From: Grifola frondosa | Lineage: Eukaryota; Basidiomycota; Agaricomycetes; Polyporales; Grifolaceae | DNA: 64,000 bases | Direction of reading: 5' to 3' | Assembly: GCA_001683735.1 (NCBI GenBank) | Contig: LUGG01000009.1 | Location: forward strand, 1,426,001 to 1,490,000 | In this document: positions 35,758 through 48,311 of the stretch, piece after piece | Numbering within the stretch: the stretch's first letter is position 1 | How the letters are laid out: each line of letters begins with the position of its first letter | Program-made: the position numbers and the translations under genes | Notes under the pieces: generated by a model | Database searches by the model: none | The model's input: only the letters and a program-made list of their open reading frames with translations | Told to the model about the DNA's origin: nothing

Positions 35758-38048
35758 ATGAACTCGAGATTCCTCCTAGATAGCCAGCTTCTTTCTCCCA
35801 GCTATGCCTATAGTAAGCTTCCTCTTACTTCGCTTGTTGGATGTTGGGTTTTGAGCATGATAATATGATGTAGACATTGCTCCCGCCGCCTTCCTCGATC
35901 AATGCGAAGCGAGAACGGACGCCAAACTACAGCCATTCCGCAAGCGGCTGGTGGACTTTATGCGTGACTTCAGGCCACGAAATGAATCACCTCTCAATGG
36001 TGACTATAACTTTTGTGCCAAATTTCGTGTAGCCGACATTTTTGATACGATTTATGGTTTCCACACGGTGAGTTGTGCGACGTCGAAGACTAAGGAAGTT
36101 CTTTGAGCTCTCTGTCGGATTAATCTAGGGCTCGCTCGACATGGATGGTCGTAGGGAAGAGCGATATCGATTTGCCACTTATCGTCTCGATATTGTCAGG
36201 CGCTACTTCGACATGGTCCTTGCCCACTCTACGAAACTAGAGCAACCCCAGTCAGACGGTGGCAGGAAGCGAGGGTGGGTCCAGTATAAGGTCTCCCCAT
36301 CGTCGGCCTTGGAGATTTTCAAACAACGCTGCAATCTAGGCGTATACGATATCGTCTGGCTGAACGGGTTCTTTGGTAAGCCCTTTGCTTGGTGTCAAAT
36401 GAATGTGCATAGATGCTCATGTTTGCTGTGAAGAGGATTTGACCCAATATCAAACCGCACATCCCGAGCCGCAATTCCAGCGGGTATTTCTCCTCCATCT
36501 GCCCACGGAACTGTTGCGCTATATCTTGGATCTTTCTACACCTGAGGGGGCACGCGTGCTGGGAGCTACTTGTCACACGCTGCATGAGATAGCTGTCGAT
36601 TATATTTACAGGGTTAGCAGACTTCCCTTACTGGCAGCTCTTTGATCTGACAGTTATTCTCTCAGAGCCGGCTCCTCGTCTTAACAGCCAACTTGGGGAC
36701 TCCGGATGAGGACGGTAATGTTCCTATGCACAATGACGAGTTACCAGGCTACCTACGTCGCCAAGCGCACACGATGCAGCGGCGGTTCGTCGAGGACGCC
36801 GCCTTCCTTCTCACCAGCCCTCGCATACTTAATCGCATGCAGAAGCTGTGCATCCATAGCCGATGGGATGAAGGCTATCGAACCTTACCCGGGCCCGTCG
36901 ACTGGCTCAAGGTTGCGGGTCTCGAGCCCGAATCTAGCGCGCGAACTGTGTTTTTTTGCCGGATTCTTCGCGGAATTGAGTTAATTTTGGCCCACTCCCG
37001 AGCTCTCCTGGAGCTGCGCTTATTCTCGATCCCCCTCACGCCCACCATGATCACATTTATTGGTGCGCAGAACACGATTCACACTCTTGAGCTGTGCTCT
37101 TGCCGTTTCACCGTTCCAGAGGAGCCGTACCACCAGCCGTTGGACATGATGTCCGTGATGAACGCTAGCCTGACTGTGCGGGAGCAGGACTCCGAAGGGC
37201 TGCCCAATGTATTTACCTTCCTCCCCAACCTCCGCACGTTGATGCTCTCAGGCCGTGAAGACTTTTCGCTGCTAGTCCCTGATGAGCATGTTCGCGAGGT
37301 CTCCAACCCATTCCGTACGCTCGAGCGCGTATACTTCAGGTACTTCGAGCCGTCAGTGGTGGATGAGCTGAGCGAGTGGATCCGCAGCTCTGCCACCAAG
37401 TTTGGCGGGTTACATCTGACGCACTTCAAGATGCACACTGCGACGGGCATGTTACGAGAAGACGTCGAGTCCCTCATCGATGCGCTCCACGGCACCCCTT
37501 TGCAGACGCTAGTCCTGGAAGGAGTCAGCTATGTCGGCCCGGATTTATTCCAGCGCATCGCGGAGGCGTTCCCGCGCCTCAATGCACTGACCGTTATAAA
37601 CCGTACCAACCGCCAGAGCAAACTCCGGTCCAACATATGGCCTCACCCCGCCTGGGAGTACGCGCAGCAGTTTGCGGGGTTCCAGTGTCTGAAATACTTT
37701 GGGTGGAACTTCAGTCTCGAGCCGCGCTACGTCGGAACGACATTCGACTTGCAGTATTTCGAGGACGGGTATCCCAATGAGCAGAATGGCGAAGACGAGG
37801 ACTGGGAGCTGTGCTTTGAGGACTGGACCTGCGTTGCCTCCGTGTTCCTGGCATACTGCAAGACGCTGCGAACGCTCGCTTTCCTGGACCCGTCTGTCGC
37901 GGCGACGCGATTTGACGTCTCGAAAGACGAGGATGGGAAGCATGTTATTAGGGAGATCCAGCCAGGATATCGGATGGTTGGCCCCCGGCCGTACGAGGTG
38001 GATGAGTTCAACCCTGATGACCGGTCGTTCCACCTGTGGCAAGTGTAG
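35758..38048 (+). CDS. F-box / leucine-rich-repeat-like protein, paralogue 1
   Basis: The start is ATG 35,758; this choice alone puts the first exon (MNSRFLLDSQLLSP) in phase across the GTAAGC intron with NIAPAAFLDQC. Introns near 36,068, 36,375 and 36,618 join SLDMDGRREERYRF and VYDIVWLNGFF to the F-box (FQRVFLLHLPTELLRYILDL, GATCHTLHEIAVDYIY). A single long exon of about 450 codons follows with irregular LRR-like repeats (LLELRLFSIPL, IHTLELCSCRF, FLPNLRTLMLSG, TPLQTLVLEGVSYVG, FPRLNALTVINR). It ends FHLWQV. Such proteins usually act as SCF substrate adaptors. A paralogue with the same introns lies at 48.3-50.5 kb in the opposite direction. Confidence 0.8.
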
Positions 38049-38340
38049 GGAGATATCATCGTTGTTGCGAATACATAAACTGGAGGAATGTAATGTTGTA
38101 TTATGAATGCTGGTGTAGACCACAGGTATTTCGATCCCTAGATGGATGCTACTTATATTTGTTCTATAATCATCTGAACTATATTAATGTTATTATGTCT
38201 CACTGTTTTCGATTGTGATACAGCTTTCACCGATGTTAGAGTTGCTGCCGAACAACATTGAACGGATCAGACGCCCGTGGTGTTCATCGCCAGGTTCAGT
38301 CACTGTGGCGGAGTTCTTTGTGCCACAGCCACTCATACGC

Positions 38341-39269
38341 AATGTCGCCAAGTAACAGGAAAGTCCGCAATCTGAAGGTACATGTACCTCGACACAACTC
38401 GCAGCGCATCGGTCCGGCAGTCACAGCGCACGTAGAATCGCTCGCTCGCTCGCAGCGCATGCGAGTCGATGTGCGCCAAACAGCGTTCGACCCTTCGAGC
38501 GCACTCGCCCAAGCCATTGTCAGTTTTCCTTCTCGAAAATGATCTATCTGATGGCTGACTGTCAAGAAAATATGTTTAGGATAGTGCGTCCGAGTGGAAT
38601 TCCCTTCTTATGACCGCTCGTGCGGAACGGGGTCCACAATGGGACATCGGCACACAACAGTACGTTTCCGCTGATAGCTTTGATCTCATCCTCCGGACAT
38701 CAACCTTACCTCCAACCCGTGAAATTGCTTCCAGATTCCTAGTCGATGAGTTTTCCGAGCTCTACTATGATCCCACTCCCCTTCGATCGTCGTACCAGAA
38801 TGAATCTCGCTCCTCCAACGACGATCCTCCGTCCGCAGCTAATCCTACTCCTTCCTCAAGAGATATCCCCAGCACACCTCGCGTTCATCGCACACCCGTC
38901 CCGCACAATACCTCCCTAAATACCCCCACTTCCCAGACCCAGTATTACAACGCCCCGCCGCCTCTGTCTTCCCCTCGGCATGCCTACCCCGGTGTGCAAT
39001 CGGGGTACGGCAACATGAACCCAATGCCAAACGCACAGTTCTATGGCGGAGGCGAGGGTTCTGCTGGGTCGCCCATGCGCCCCGGCATGGGGATGCTGCC
39101 GCCTGGTATGGGTGTGAATCCCGGAATGGGCATGGGCATGGGCGGCATGGGCATGAGCATGGGCATGAACATGGGCATGGGGCAGGAAGGTGGAATCTCT
39201 CCGGAGATGAGGCGGCGCATGACGCGGGGTATGGGTATGGAGGATGGGTTCGGAGGGATGCATGGATAG
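38341..39269 (+). CDS. Protein with Gly/Met-rich low-complexity tail, unknown function
   Basis: Two exons. MSPSNRKVRNLKVHVPRHNS... joins across an intron (38,518-38,580) to DSASEWNSLLMTARAERGPQ and FDLILRTSTLPPTREIASRF. The first 140 residues look folded and basic, then the chain becomes Ser/Pro/Asn-rich with PPPLSSPRHAYPG. The last 70 residues are almost pure Gly/Met/Pro (repeats of GMG and GMGM) ending GFGGMHG. Gly/Met runs of this kind can phase-separate or be aggregation-prone; that is inference. No family recognised. Confidence 0.65.
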
Positions 39270-39573
39270 TGAGAGGATCGCCTCGCCTGTACGGAGGAAC
39301 ATTGTGTTCTCTGACGCTGTTGTATCTCATGCTGTCTTCTCTGTATCCTTATTAGACTGATGTTGAATTCATTCAAGATACTCATTCATCTGGTTCGTCA
39401 GCTGCGACACCATCGTGTTCGCTTATCGATTGTCAAACGATGCAGGACTCGGAGGTTTCAAACCTCATCTATCGTTATATGAACGTACAAACTACTAGGC
39501 CAGATGAAAGGCAAAGACACGGTCCTAACGACGCGATCATACAACATAAGAATTAGTATCAGGCGTACAGACT
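39270..39573. other. Convergent 3' ends
   Basis: 304 bases between two converging genes. Nothing beyond presumed UTRs. Confidence 0.45.
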
Positions 39574-41674
39574 TCACGCCATCTCCCATCCGTCGTCGTT
39601 TCCCCCTTCTTCACCACCCCAAGTATTCGTTTCGCCTGGCGTGACAGGCCCTGTGGCGTCCCCCGCATCGTTCTCATTCTTGTCATCGTCATCTTCCGCT
39701 GCATTGGTCTGACCATTAACCTTGTTAGCCTTCTGTTTCGCCTTCTTCTGGTTTGCCTTCTTCTGGTTCTTTGTAAGAGGCTTCGGAGGTGCGGCAGGAG
39801 TAGTGGGAGCAGCGCTGGATGTTGCTCGCGAGATGGGATCTGGTGTCGCAGCCGCAGATGCGCCAGCCTTCTTCTTCTTTTTCTTCGACGATGTTGTTTT
39901 CATCTCCTCTTCTTCGGCCTGCTGCTGACGTTCGGCCTCAGCTTCCTGCGCCTTGGCCGCTTCCTCCCCTTTCTTCGCTTCCTCCTCCTTGGCTTTCTGC
40001 TCTTCCTCCGCCTTCTCCGCCTCCTCTTGCGCCCTTCGTTCTTCCTCCTTTGCTTCTTCAGCCGCAGCCGCAGCTGCTGCCACCTCATCCATTTTTCGCT
40101 TATCCTCCGCCTCCTCTTCGGCCTTCTGTCTAGCTTCTTCTGCCTGCCGCCTCTCCTCTTCCACCTTCACTCTGGCCTCCTCGGCGAGACGTTCATCCTC
40201 TTTGCGCTGCGCTTCAGCGGCATCAGCAGCCTCAGCAGCCTCAGCAGCCTCAGCAGCCTCAGCAGCCTCAGCGGCTTTCTTCTCCTCTTCCGCTTTCTGA
40301 CAGCCTCCTCGTCTTCAAGCCGTTTCTTCTCTGCGGCTTCTGCCTCTTCGCGCTTCTTCTCCTCTTCCTGTCTGGCTTTCTCCGCCTCGAGACGCTTGCG
40401 CTCCTCTTCTTCTTGCCGCACCTTCTCAGCCTCTGTCTCGATGCGTCTTTGCTCTTCCTCTTCTAGTTTCTTCTTCTCTTCCTCCTCTTTCATCCGCTTC
40501 TCCTCTGCCTCTTTCTCAGCAGCGGCAGTGTCTACCACCGTCGATGGCGGCTGGGGAGCAGTACTGCCCCATCCGAACTCACTCAGACTGCCAAACCCTC
40601 CTCCGCTCAGACCCGCGCCGAATGACAAGCTCGGCGTCTTCCACGAAGGAGTGGACAAGGAGTTAGAGAAAAGGCCAGCGCTTGTGGTCGGTGCATTATC
40701 GCCGATAGCGTTTGACCAGAGGTCAGCAATAGGTGACATCAATCCGACAGGTGGGGGTTGTTCAGCTGGAGGGTCGGGAGCAGTCTCCGTGGGGAGCGCA
40801 CCAGGCATAGCGTGCTCCGTTCCCGTGTCCTATTACGCATAAGGTCAAGTGGTGCACGATACAATGAAGGACTCACCAATGGGTCTGTGGGTGCCGGAGG
40901 TTCTGCGGCGGGTGGTTCCACACCGGGGCGGTGTCAACGACCGGCGTTGCAGGCTTCGTCTCGGCCAATGTTTCCGCCTCCACCTTCGGCGTCCCGATCT
41001 TGGAAGTGCTTTCGGTGTTGCTACTCGAGAAAGGGACTTCGGAGTAGCTGCCTTCGAGGTAGCCTGAGGTGTTGGGGCCTTCGAGGTCGCCTGGGGTGTC
41101 GGGGCTTTTGACGCCTCCTTCGGAGTAGTTACCATCGATGGCGCCTTCGACACTGCTGGAGGTGTCGGTGCTTTAGACGCCGCCTGCGGCGTTGGGGCCT
41201 TCGACACCTCTTTCGGTGTGAGTGCCTTGGAAACCTCTTTCGGGATGGAGCTTTGGACACCTCCCTCGGAGTTGGAGCCTTTGAAGGCTCCTTCGGCGTG
41301 GCGACCCTGGGTTCTTCTTCCGGTATGGCTGAGCTAGACAACGCAGATCCGTTCGAGAAAGGAGATGCGGCAGGGGTCTGATGCTTCGACATCGCACCCC
41401 ATACCGAGTTGAGCGCCTCCCCGAGCCTTGTGTTCCCGCTCTTCGCTGAGTCGCGGAGCGTCCGGATACGTTGATCGAGCGGTCCAGCTCACGCAAAACC
41501 CTCTGGTGCCTCTGGGATTACTTCGCGCTGCTTGCCTTTATCGAGCGAGGCGCGCACGGTGCTGTAAAGCGATGCTGGCCGCGAGCTGCGCTCGACTTCG
41601 AAACCGCGGGAGAGAGGGTCGGAGGGTAGACGAGGCGAAGCGTGCGTGGAGTGAAGCGTGCTTTGAGAGGACAT
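39574..41674 (-). CDS. SKAPTP-repeat plus Glu/Lys/Ala coiled-coil protein, frame broken several times
   Basis: It starts at ATG 41,672-41,674 (MSSQSTLHSTHASPRL). The parts are a short helical segment (LDQRIRTLRDSAKSGNTRL), about a dozen repeats of the type SKAPTPxxx/SKAATPKxx (41,030-41,330), a Pro-rich linker, an intron near 40,830-40,855, a Ser/Gly region (FGAGLSGGGFGSLSEF) and a very long charged helix (EKEAEEKRMKEEEEKKK and similar, with an AEA/AAE run). The C-terminus is Lys-rich and then acidic, ending DDGWEMA. To read through, one-base corrections are needed near 41,480-41,500, at 41,242-41,244 (G3), and near 41,000, 40,915 and 40,300. Each behaves as a missing base, and the repeat periodicity resumes after each. 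A consensus-error explanation is therefore more likely than true decay. Function unknown; a cytoskeletal or eisosome-like scaffold is possible. Confidence 0.55.
40222..40270. repeat. Short tandem repeat, 9-base unit
   Basis: At least five head-to-tail copies of CAGCAGCCT (AGGCTGCTG on the coding strand) within the coiled-coil gene, encoding the AEA/AAE run. It is likely length-variable between strains. Confidence 0.8.
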
Positions 41675-41953
41675 GGGGTCCCGGGAAGGAGGGCGGGACG
41701 AGGCTGTGAGGGGTGTCGGTCGGATTGGGAGGAGACGACAGTAACACTATCGTCGGGTGTACCGTCGGGCTCGTCTTCTTCTGCGCGATGGCCGCTCTCG
41801 TTGTAGACGATCGATGCAGGTCCGCTGAATCAAAGAGGTCATCATGACGTCGGGTAAATAAATGAAAACTCAGCCTATCACGCACTATTTTACTCTCCCC
41901 TGCTAGACGGCATGAGTGAATACAGATGTGGGAATAACAGGGATGCAACATAC

Positions 41954-44260
41954 ATTGTCTGTCCACTTGATGCGCGCCCTGAATTCTGTGAGACCGAAAT
42001 GGATCTCGATGCTGAAGACAATCAGCCAGTACATCTTCCCATTCTTGCCCTGCTTAGCTTGTGCACTGCCCGCGAGCGGCGACAGATCCGCACGGACATA
42101 GCACAGTGTCGAGAAGTGTTCTAGAGATAAACCAAAATGGATCAGCATTTTACACATGTCGCCAGAACGGAAAGGTTCGGACCTGCATCTCGAAGGATCC
42201 ACTTTGGGATCACATCTCCCCTCTGAAACACCAAATCTCGACCTCGAAAACAGAAAGGGTCGACAGACTGGTTACCTCAGTACAGTACTTTCTACTGAAC
42301 ACCGTCGACTCCTTTACTTTGACACCCTGGTACCGATCCGGGAGATATTAATTTTATGCGGCTAGGAAGCCGGAATGACTGTGCTTACCCTCGCCAGAAT
42401 ACAATCGAATGCGTCCGGCAAAAGCTTTGGTCCCGAGGGAAGCTCGAACAGCCTATGCTGCCTCGCAACATGTTCCCTCGTTGTTCGCGTCGAACTCGCG
42501 CAGATACTCCACGCCGTACATGAACTTCGACATGCGGGCAGAGACGTGATGGTCGCAGTAGAATCCGATCGCGCCATCTGCAACGGCTTTCGACCTATGT
42601 AAATGGAGTCAGGATTGTGAATATTTATTCACATCGAGGGGACGTACGTTTGGGTATCCGGCCGGCTAACGGTGACATGCAGTGGGGCGAGACGCTCTTG
42701 CAGTTGGCTGAATAGCCATGGACTTGCTGCAAACCCTCCCACGAGCCATACTGACTATAGGACACAGCAGAAAATACATCATTAAACCTCATATAATAGC
42801 AAGAAGTTTATCCTACCTTCACGACACCCGCAGAGGCATCGATCTGAGATTTTATGGACGCTATGGCCGCCTCAATTGACGGCTCGAATAGTGCTGCGAC
42901 CTCAGCTCTAACCAACACGCGTTATGATCGTTGATATCATGTATGGGATGGTTCATCACTCACCCTGTCAGCTTCAGCTGCCCGCCTCGGATGCCCACAG
43001 TCATGTCCCTGTCAAGCGGCGAGCCGAAGGGCACGAACTGTAGCTCCTTGTTGTCGCGGAATAGGCGTTTAGTCGTTTCATCGAAACGTTTCGCGATATG
43101 GTCCAGTGAGTCTGGGGTGCCATACTTCGAGGTCTTGAGTTTCTCTGGTAGTAAGGTTTTTGGTGAAAGGTGAAGCCACACGAAACAGAGTGTTCATACC
43201 TTCAAAGAACAAACGTGCTCGTCTGCTGACGAACACAGAGCCGGCGAAAACACCTGTACAGCAAGGTTACAACTGATGGCAGAAAAGCAAGAACATGAAA
43301 TTTACAATCTGGAGGGGCAATCTCCTCTATCACAAGCGGTGCTGGCCCCGTATCGCATAGGAGCTGATGTCAAGCGTACCTCCTCCCGCGTCGGCAACGA
43401 TGAAACCATGTCCAGAAGGGTTTCTGGAACGGGTGGCGTATCGCGAAGTCAGTAACGAATAAATATCGGCGCAAAGCTCCACCTACGGAAAGCACATCGG
43501 CCGCAAGCCCATTCAATACACATGCATGAAGACTCGCCTCGCCCTCGGTGACGAACCTGATCCGCGCCTTCCCTTCGTCTGTGTCCGGGATCACCCGCCA
43601 TATCCGCCGCGTGACGCATCTTCGTCTGCTGTGCGCCTCCCAGCCGTTCGGATGGCTGAGCACGAACTGGATGTCATTCTTCACCGCGTCCCACAGCGCG
43701 TGCCCATTCGCGTGCGTGTCGACGATGAACGAGTGCGTGCAGCGGAACAGGTACGCAAGGAAGTCGCCAAACACATCCACGGCGGTCTTGTGCCGCGGCA
43801 GCGGCGCGAGGCGCATTCCGTTCATTTTGAGCTTCATTCTTGGGGCGCAGGCGGAGCTTGAAGCTGCGGAAGGGGATGAGGCTTCAATGCTGCAGAGGAG
43901 GCGAAGACGTACAGTTCGGCTTTGACCCAGTTCTCGTCCTCTGCCTCGGCTACTATGGAGGCATTTTCGGCTTCAGCACCTGCAGCCACCATGTGTCCAA
44001 GCTTGTCGTAGTACATGATAGATGGGATCTTCGATTTCCAGCGACGTGCTCTTGCCCAGGATATCTATCAGAAGTTCAGAGCTTCGAGTACGTCTACGAC
44101 GTAGTGAAACGCACCGAGTGACGCCATGGATCTTGGGGACTTCTCCCGGTTCGAGGATGGCGTATGAAACACCGCTGAATGTTGTCCCAACGTCAAGAGC
44201 AAGAACAAGGCTGCGTGCAGTTCCAATGTAGGGCTTCCGTGTGCCCGACGCCGGCTTCAT
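41954..44260 (-). CDS. Hsp70-like (Hsp70-12 type) ATPase-fold protein
   Basis: It starts at ATG 44,258-44,260. The phosphate-1 loop ALDVGTTFSGVSYA is followed by VGGALRRYLFVTD-like strands and phosphate-2 (FIVADAGGGTLDIS). The C-terminal half has KAVADGAIGFYCDHHVSARMSKFMYGV, then TLCYVRADLSPLAGSA and FGLTEFRARIKW. Motif order and length fit the divergent Hsp70 family that is expanded in basidiomycetes, which has the actin-like ATPase fold but lacks the usual substrate-binding domain. At least five introns. The last exon shown ends at 41,954; another exon encoding GPASIVYNESGHRAEEDEPD (about 41,765-41,820) probably follows, ending very near the next gene. Frame changes at about 43,830 and 42,475 look like single added bases. 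Confidence 0.75.
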
Positions 44261-46007
44261 TGTAGCAAGTCAAGTGAAAGTATTACGCACAGAAATGGAA
44301 ACAAGATGATGAGGGTAGATAGCAGATAGAAGGGAGTGATCAAAATGAACGACGTCGTGCCGTCCCAGCGAGAGATATATGGGGAGCGCGTATAAAACTG
44401 AAGAAGCAGAAAACACGAGGCATTTTGCTTTTGGAAGCCTGAGATAACCATTGTAGGCTATTGTGGGAGAAAGTCGGCTGTATAATGGACATTATGTCAG
44501 ACACGCGTACACAACGCTTTGTGGCGTGTCGCGGAACCAAATCAGCTTGAGCGGTTCCGCCTTCGAAGTCCAGTCGCGCAGTAACAAGCAATAGACAATC
44601 AGCACGACGATATGAAGCCCCCGAATTTTCTTCCCAGTGCTTGGAGGGGTCTATCACGGAATCGTCCCCATTTTTTCCGCCAAGCGCGTTTGAATGGATG
44701 TCAACTGTTCCCGCTTTACGGTGAGAGGGGCGCTGCAAGAAGTCGACTGCGGTGATCCGACAGGAAATCGCGAGGAACGACGATCCACAATGCAACGTCA
44801 TGGGCAGATGCTCCAGAGCGCTGCACTGGTCGAGTCACCGTTGATTGAAAAGGGAAAAAGTCGTGTAACTTGTCAACGGCTGGGAGATTTCAAGCAATCC
44901 CGAGTGACACGCGTGCACTACCGCCATCTCCGATGTCTCAGCGCGATATCACGTCCAACAAAGAAATGAGAAAGCATGTTCACTTGCCAACAAACTCTCA
45001 CCATCAAGATGATTGTACGGAACTGATACGTAGCGTGTTGTATCGTAAGCACCGGTGCGCCTAGTGGATACAAGACTCGAGTTCCTACTCAAGTCCTCCA
45101 AAGTGCTTCTGAGAAGACGATGAAGGTGTTGCACGTCGTTCGAGACCTTCGTCGCACCTCGCCCTGCCCCAATGATAGACATTTAATGCGCTCCGGACGC
45201 AAGAAGGCATAAAGCAAGTATATAGTGTGTCTGAGTCTGCAAGGAAGAGAAGATGTTGTGCTGAGGAGAGGTCGTCGGCGCTGAACGTCGAGGATGATGG
45301 ACGTCTAGGAAAGAGTTACGCGTCGGTCGATCGCGTTTCGACAACGTGCTCATCCCCGATCGCGACTGGAACGACAAGCTGCTCGCGGAGCCCTGCTGCG
45401 CCTCGCACTCTTCCACAACTATGCCCACACTACTCTCTCTTGCTCAGTGTACGACCACCGTATCTAGGAATTTTCCTGACATTCGGAAGTGAAGGCCTGT
45501 CTATAGGAAATTTGACCAAGATCCGCTCAGCTGGACAACTACTTCCATCTAACGCAGGCCAAACACTTACTCAATTCACCGAACCCACGAAGCTCCTCGC
45601 TTCTTACAGTCGCAGCTACAAGGTTCTGGTCGAGCCAAACTTTGTCGTTGAGGGCATATATGCCGGTTGACCGTCCGCGCTATGTTAGGCCACGTTCACA
45701 ATGTATGTGCATCAGCCTAGACGCTGCTTTATCTCCTGACGTCGACGATATGCATACAGCCTCAGCGATGATGAGCAACGGGAGCAGAAGACGTGAACCA
45801 GACGCCCATAAACACGCGTCTGAATCTCCGATACGCCTCGCCCTACGAACTTCGGTGCGCCCTCGCTGCGAATACAACGTGCCCAAAGCCCCCACTCACA
45901 GCTCACGATCAGTGTCAGGCTGCTTTGATTCACACTATAGCTACTACGCAGTTGATATCACAAGGTAAGCACACCTCGCATACTTCCCCTCCCTTACTTC
46001 ACTCACG
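44261..46007. other. Large divergent intergenic region
   Basis: 1.75 kb between the Hsp70-like gene (minus) and a coiled-coil gene (plus). Small frames occur on both strands (for example 45,227-45,670 plus, with IGNLTKIRSAGQLLPSNAG), but none gives a convincing gene, and splice-join attempts fail. Confidence 0.4.
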
Positions 46008-47704
46008 ATGCACATCAAAACCTCCATCGACACCAGCGTCGAGTTCTACGCTCTCCGTGACCCCATCGGGACCGCCAGTTGTCTGGCGGCAAGAGAGCGC
46101 AACTCATCTGGTGGCCTTACCCCTGTCACTGACCCCATCGCAAAACTCACACGCGAGTGCAGCGCGCTCCGGCTAAGACTAGCAACTGCTGAACGCATCC
46201 AGCGTCGCAATAAGCAGGGCTCGCGTACCGCACCATCATCCGCACGCACACCGCCCTCCGCCGGCCTCACCCTTGCGCTCGACTCTGCATTCGCCCAGCG
46301 GGACGCAGCACGCTCCCAGATCCATTCAGAGGTGATGAAGCTTGCCGAGCGCTACAAAGCTCTAGAGAAGACGCTCCGCGAATTACAAGACACACTTAAG
46401 GCAAAAGATAAGGAGATCGAGTCTTTGCGAAAGGAACGGGATCGCTTAATCGCCGAGCGCGATCAGGAGCGCGAGAAAATCCGTTCGATGGAGGCAAAGG
46501 CAGAGGCAGCGGCAGCCCAACATCAGAATCACCAGCAGAACGGAGTGAATGGGCCTGAACGGCATCTGCGAAACCGGGAGCCCAGCCGCAGTAGAAAACT
46601 TGCACGCAGATCAGTGGACGGACCCTCAGCCCCACTGGCGCCGACGATGTCCTTGGAGGCAGAACACGCCGCGCGTGCGCGCAACATGGACGTCTTCCTC
46701 ACCAAGACCGACAGCTGGTCCGGCGCGCAGATCATCCAGGCCGTTGAAGACCTCAACGCCGAGATCAGCCATTTCGCCGCGTCCGCGACCGAGTCCTGCG
46801 TGTTCGCGAAGCGGACCATTTCGCCCAAGATGCTCCTGCAGAACATGGCGGACCCCGGGCGGCAGGAGCAGCAGAGCACGCCGTGGCTCGGGCCCGCGCT
46901 GTGCTACGTCCTCGCCACACGCGACCACACGCAAGACCCAATCCTTGTGCAGCTCGCGCTGCAAGCCAGCATCGCGACGTGCTGTGCGCGCTCGCTCTCG
47001 CTGTTCTGCGTCGGCTTCCCGTCGAAGCTCGACGCGCTCCTCTGCCGCGTTCTTGCGCAGATGCACTCCTCCGGTACGTCCGCGTCTCCCCTCCGTCCCC
47101 GTGGTTAACCATCCGTGCGGTCGCTCAACACGCGCACGCAGAGCCGCAGGCGACCTCGTCGCGCTGGCGCGCGCTCACGCACCGCTCGATCCGTGTGCTC
47201 TACCCGGGCCTCGAGGAGTACGCCATCAGCGAGCTCGTGACCACCATGCTCCGCTGGTCCACCGCTGTCTTCACTCTCTCTGGCTCCTCGCCTGCTGCCG
47301 ACCTCGCGCGGCCCCCATCTCCTGGCCTGTCCTCGCTCCGCACGCAGATGAGGCGCATCGCAGAGGCGGTGTACAAGCTCGCACGCGTGACGCGCGAGGA
47401 GATCCTCTCGACGAGTTTCGAAGTCGTGCTCGTCGAGGGCGGAGAGCCGTTCGAGGAAGGGCAGATGACGAATAAAATGCGAGAGGGAGAGCCTGTACCA
47501 GGGGACAACCATGAGAAGGTAAGCGGTGGAGAGGCCGGGAGCGTGCTGTGTACTACGGAGTTGGGGTTGCGATGTGTGACGCGGAAGGATGGCAGGGACA
47601 TTGATTTGGACGATGAGGATGGAGGTGATGTCTTCGAGCGCAGGATGTTGTTGCCACCTAAGGTTGTACTGGATTCGGCGATGGAGGTGATAGAACGCGG
47701 ATAA
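46008..47704 (+). CDS. Coiled-coil protein of a conserved but unnamed basidiomycete family
   Basis: It starts ATG 46,008 (MHIKTSIDTSVEFYALRDP). The central coiled coil is ERYKALEKTLRELQDTLKAK followed by EIESLRKERDRLIAERDQE. A conserved folded region follows: MDVFLTKTDSWSGAQIIQAV, HFAASATESCVFAKR, and GPALCYVLATRDHTQDPILV. One intron (about 47,074-47,141) leads to RVLYPGLEEYAISELVTTML, EAVYKLARVTREEILSTSFE and an acidic tail ending EVIERG. The TKTDSWSGAQ block reads as familiar from other Agaricomycete predicted proteins, but I know of no assigned function. The frame is intact. Confidence 0.75.
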
Positions 47705-48311
47705 TCACGCAACGGACCGCGATTCGGTCGCCACTGACTATGATTATTCTTGGAAGGGAGGATCACCGATGTGTCGAGGGGGGAGGGTTTCGTACTGTAC
47801 ATACCAATCTTGTATCTCATTGTTTTCATATAACTTACAGCCAGTACGTAGTAATCAAACATCTTGAGCATTACATCCGATACATGTTTTTTCAGACACG
47901 AGACGTGAACGCAGCGCAGAATTACTTGCCGACATTTCTCCAAGATCGACGGTGCAAGGCTGAATCCCGGGTCTGCGGAACAGCACCTCGGAAGCATTCT
48001 CGAATCCCGGACTTCGTGTCGCGAACGTGAAGCGTTCGCGTTTCAAGTGCAGCTTATCTTAACCAACCGAGAACATATTGTCGGAGAATTCAGTGCGTGG
48101 ATGCATCCTGGGGGTAGGATCATCCTACAGGAACGCGGACCTGAATCCGGTTTCATCATTCTTCAGATGGATATTTGTAAGGTAGGAGGCACTGCTATAG
48201 CCATTCCAGATGAGTACTACATGAAAACTTGATAGATAGATTATATACTAAGGAGATATCAGCGCAGGCAGACGACGTTGCTGAAAGACATACCATTGCG
48301 AAATCAACCAG
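47705..48311. other. Convergent intergenic region
   Basis: 607 bases between converging genes. No gene or repeat seen. Confidence 0.45.

Noticed and set aside
41538..41966. 142-codon minus-strand frame upstream of the SKAPTP-repeat gene
   Set aside because: It is a shadow of the repeat gene's first exon and the end of the Hsp70-like gene in another frame.
45183..45670. Possible small genes between the Hsp70-like and coiled-coil genes
   Set aside because: Frames on both strands are short, without matching splice sites or a recognised motif.
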